This document shows positions 62,516 through 64,000 of a DNA stretch of 64,000 bases, one piece after another. Position 1 is the first letter of the stretch. Every line of letters starts with the position of its first letter. Origin of the DNA: Amycolatopsis pittospori. GTDB lineage: Bacteria > Actinomycetota > Actinomycetes > Mycobacteriales > Pseudonocardiaceae. The stretch lies in contig NZ_JACBXD010000024.1 in the NCBI RefSeq assembly GCF_013870525.1, positions 1 through 64,000 on the forward strand, in the 5' to 3' direction. A model generated the notes under the pieces. It was not told the DNA's origin. It ran no database searches and saw only the letters and a program-made list of their open reading frames with translations. Position numbers and translations under genes: made by a program.

Positions 62516-64000
62516 ATGTCGACTGCTACGGGGACACTTGGGGTCTGGAACATCGCCGCGCAGGAGCCGGAGCGGGTCGCGCTCGTCGACCCGGACGGCC
62601 GTTCGATCGGCTACGGCGAGCTGGCCGCGAAGGCGAACGCGTACGCCCGGGGCCTGCAAGCCCTGGGGCTGGAGGCCGGGGACGTGATCGTCGTCCTCCA
62701 GCCCAACGGCGACGAACTCGTGGCGGCCTATTTCGCCGCCATCCAGTCCGGTTTGTACATCGTGGTGGTCAACTGGCATCTCGTCGGCCCGGAGGTCGCC
62801 TACATCCTCGCCGACAGCGGCGCCAAGGCCTTCCTCGCGCACGAACGGTTCGCCGACGTCGCGATCGCGGCCGCCGACGAGGCGGGGATCCCGGAACGGG
62901 GACGGTTCGCCGTCGGCGACGTCGAGGGCTTCCGGCGGATCGAGGAACTCGGCTCGGGCGAGGGCGACGGACGTCCGGAGCGGCGTACAGCCGGCTCGCC
63001 GATGCTCTACACGTCCGGGACGACGGGGCGGCCCAAGGGGGTCCGCCGTCCGCTGACCGGGGCCGACCCCGACGCCGTCCCGGGCGCGTCGACGTGGTTC
63101 TTCGGGATCTTCGGGCTGGCACCGCACGACGATCACGTGCACCTCTGCGGTTCGCCGCTCTATCACACGGCGGTGCTCAACTTCGTCGCGATCTCCCTGC
63201 AACTGGGGCATACGGCGGTACTGATGGACCGCTGGGACGCCGAGGACATGCTGCGGCTGATCGAACGGCACCGCGTCACGCACAGCCATATGGTGCCGAC
63301 GCAGTTCCGCCGCCTGCTCGGACTGCCGGACGACGTCCGCGCGGCCTACGACCTGAGTTCCCTGCGCGTGATGATCCACGGCGCCGCGCCGTGCCCGCTG
63401 GAAGTCAAACGGCGGATGCTCGACTGGTGGGGCCCGGTCGTCACCGAGTACTACGCGGCCACCGAGGGCGGCGGCACGGCGATCTCGGGGGAGGAGTGGC
63501 TCAAGAAACCGGGTTCGGTGGGATTGCCGTGGCCGGGTTCGACGATCAAGATCCTCGACGACGAGGGCACCGAACTGCCCGCGGGCGAGACCGGCACGGT
63601 CTACATGAAGATGGGCGACTCGAAGTTCGAGTACCACAAGGACCGGGCCAAGACGGCCAAGGCGCGGGTCGGGGACCTGTTCACGCTCGGCGACGTCGGG
63701 CATCTCGACGAAGACGGCTACCTCTTCCTGCACGACCGCAAGGCGGACCTGATCATCTCGGGCGGGGTCAACATCTACCCGGCGGAGATCGAGGGCGAAC
63801 TGGTGATGCATCCGAAGATCGCCGACGTCGCCGTGTTCGGCGTCCCCCACGAGGACTGGGGCGAGGCGATCAAGGCCGTCGTGCAGCCCGCGGACGGCGT
63901 CGAGCCTTCCGAGGAGCTGACCGCGGAGATCCTGGAGTACGCCGCCGCCCGCCTGGCGAAGTTCAAACTCCCGCGTTCGGTCGACTACCTGCCCGAACTC
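62516..64000 (+). CDS. Acyl-CoA synthetase, FadD19/FadD17-like (cut by the window end)
   Basis: 495 codons of a still-open frame. It is a member of the adenylate-forming acyl-CoA synthetase family. The motif MLYTSGTTGRPKG spans residues 163-175, then YYAATEGGGTAISGEEW and FTLGDVGHLDEDGYLFLHDRKADLIISGGVNIYPAEIEGELV; the C-terminal lysine domain is incomplete. The extended N-terminus and the operator suggest a sterol side-chain acyl-CoA ligase, most like FadD19 (548 residues in M. tuberculosis) or FadD17; I cannot separate the two. It diverges from the DUF35-ltp4-ltp3 operon. Confidence 0.88.
   Translation, partial: MSTATGTLGVWNIAAQEPERVALVDPDGRSIGYGELAAKANAYARGLQALGLEAGDVIVVLQPNGDELVAAYFAAIQSGLYIVVVNWHLVGPEVAYILADSGAKAFLAHERFADVAIAAADEAGIPERGRFAVGDVEGFRRIEELGSGEGDGRPERRTAGSPMLYTSGTTGRPKGVRRPLTGADPDAVPGASTWFFGIFGLAPHDDHVHLCGSPLYHTAVLNFVAISLQLGHTAVLMDRWDAEDMLRLIERHRVTHSHMVPTQFRRLLGLPDDVRAAYDLSSLRVMIHGAAPCPLEVKRRMLDWWGPVVTEYYAATEGGGTAISGEEWLKKPGSVGLPWPGSTIKILDDEGTELPAGETGTVYMKMGDSKFEYHKDRAKTAKARVGDLFTLGDVGHLDEDGYLFLHDRKADLIISGGVNIYPAEIEGELVMHPKIADVAVFGVPHEDWGEAIKAVVQPADGVEPSEELTAEILEYAAARLAKFKLPRSVDYLPEL

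Overview
The window is high-GC actinobacterial chromosome. It looks like Amycolatopsis or a close Pseudonocardiales relative, inferred from codon bias, overlapping GTGA/ATGA gene junctions, and intergenic dyads carrying the GTTGCGAAAG core. It is dominated by cholesterol/steroid catabolism. By family and gene order I recognise counterparts of much of the Mycobacterium tuberculosis KstR and KstR2 regulons, reshuffled. No rRNA, tRNA, CRISPR array, transposase or prophage was found.

Layout. 0.07-3.6 kb: esterase, wax ester synthase/DGAT and an alpha/beta hydrolase, with KstR boxes at 1347 and 3691. 3.7-8.5 kb: side-chain propionyl removal operon chsE2-chsE1-chsH2-chsH1-ltp2. 8.5-10.6 kb: DUF5134 membrane protein, stand-alone riboflavin kinase, methyltransferase. 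10.6-15.6 kb (minus): kstD-kshA-small Cys protein-kshB-hydratase. 15.7-20.8 kb (plus): KstD-like flavoprotein, then hsaA-hsaD-hsaC-hsaB. 20.9-27.2 kb: unrelated genes (secreted subtilase, small HTH protein, desaturase, MarR-like protein, SOS-boxed 13E12/HNH gene, SnoaL protein, sigma factor with SnoaL tail). 27.2-36.3 kb: rings C/D genes fadE33-fadE32-fadE31-enoyl-CoA hydratase-fadD3, divergent from fadE30-ipdF-kstR2-fadA6, with a perfect KstR2 box between. 36.7-43.5 kb: redox/secretion locus with its own ECF sigma/anti-sigma pair. 44-46.9 kb: acetyltransferase, Lrp regulator, DUF2000, hydrolase. 46.9-52.0 kb: echA20-ipdA-ipdB-ipdC (minus) divergent from two SDR genes. 52.3-59.1 kb: fadA5 and cyp125 (divergent, two KstR boxes) among unrelated genes. 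59.2-64 kb: DUF35-ltp4-ltp3 operon divergent from a fadD gene cut by the window end, with two KstR boxes.

How the steroid genes fit together. CYP125 and acyl-CoA ligase start side-chain degradation. FadA5, ChsE1/E2, ChsH1/H2 and Ltp2 (and probably Ltp3/4 with the DUF35 protein) shorten it. KstD and KshAB open ring B, HsaAB and HsaCD open and cleave ring A. FadD3, FadE30, IpdF, EchA20, IpdAB, IpdC, FadE31-33 and FadA6 take HIP through rings C and D. Nine KstR-type and two KstR2-type boxes support this.

The best candidate for an undescribed system is 36.7-43.5 kb. A five-gene minus-strand operon encodes a PF03640-type lipoprotein, a secreted DUF4142 protein, a bis-heme ferric-reductase-like membrane protein, a ferredoxin and an FAD reductase. 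A sigma/anti-sigma pair and a secreted DUF1996 protein with a Gln/Asn-rich insert run the other way. The minus operon and the DUF1996 gene are each preceded by the identical ECF-type element TGAACC-N16-CGTATC. A second theme is that five intergenic dyads all sit exactly between convergent gene ends.
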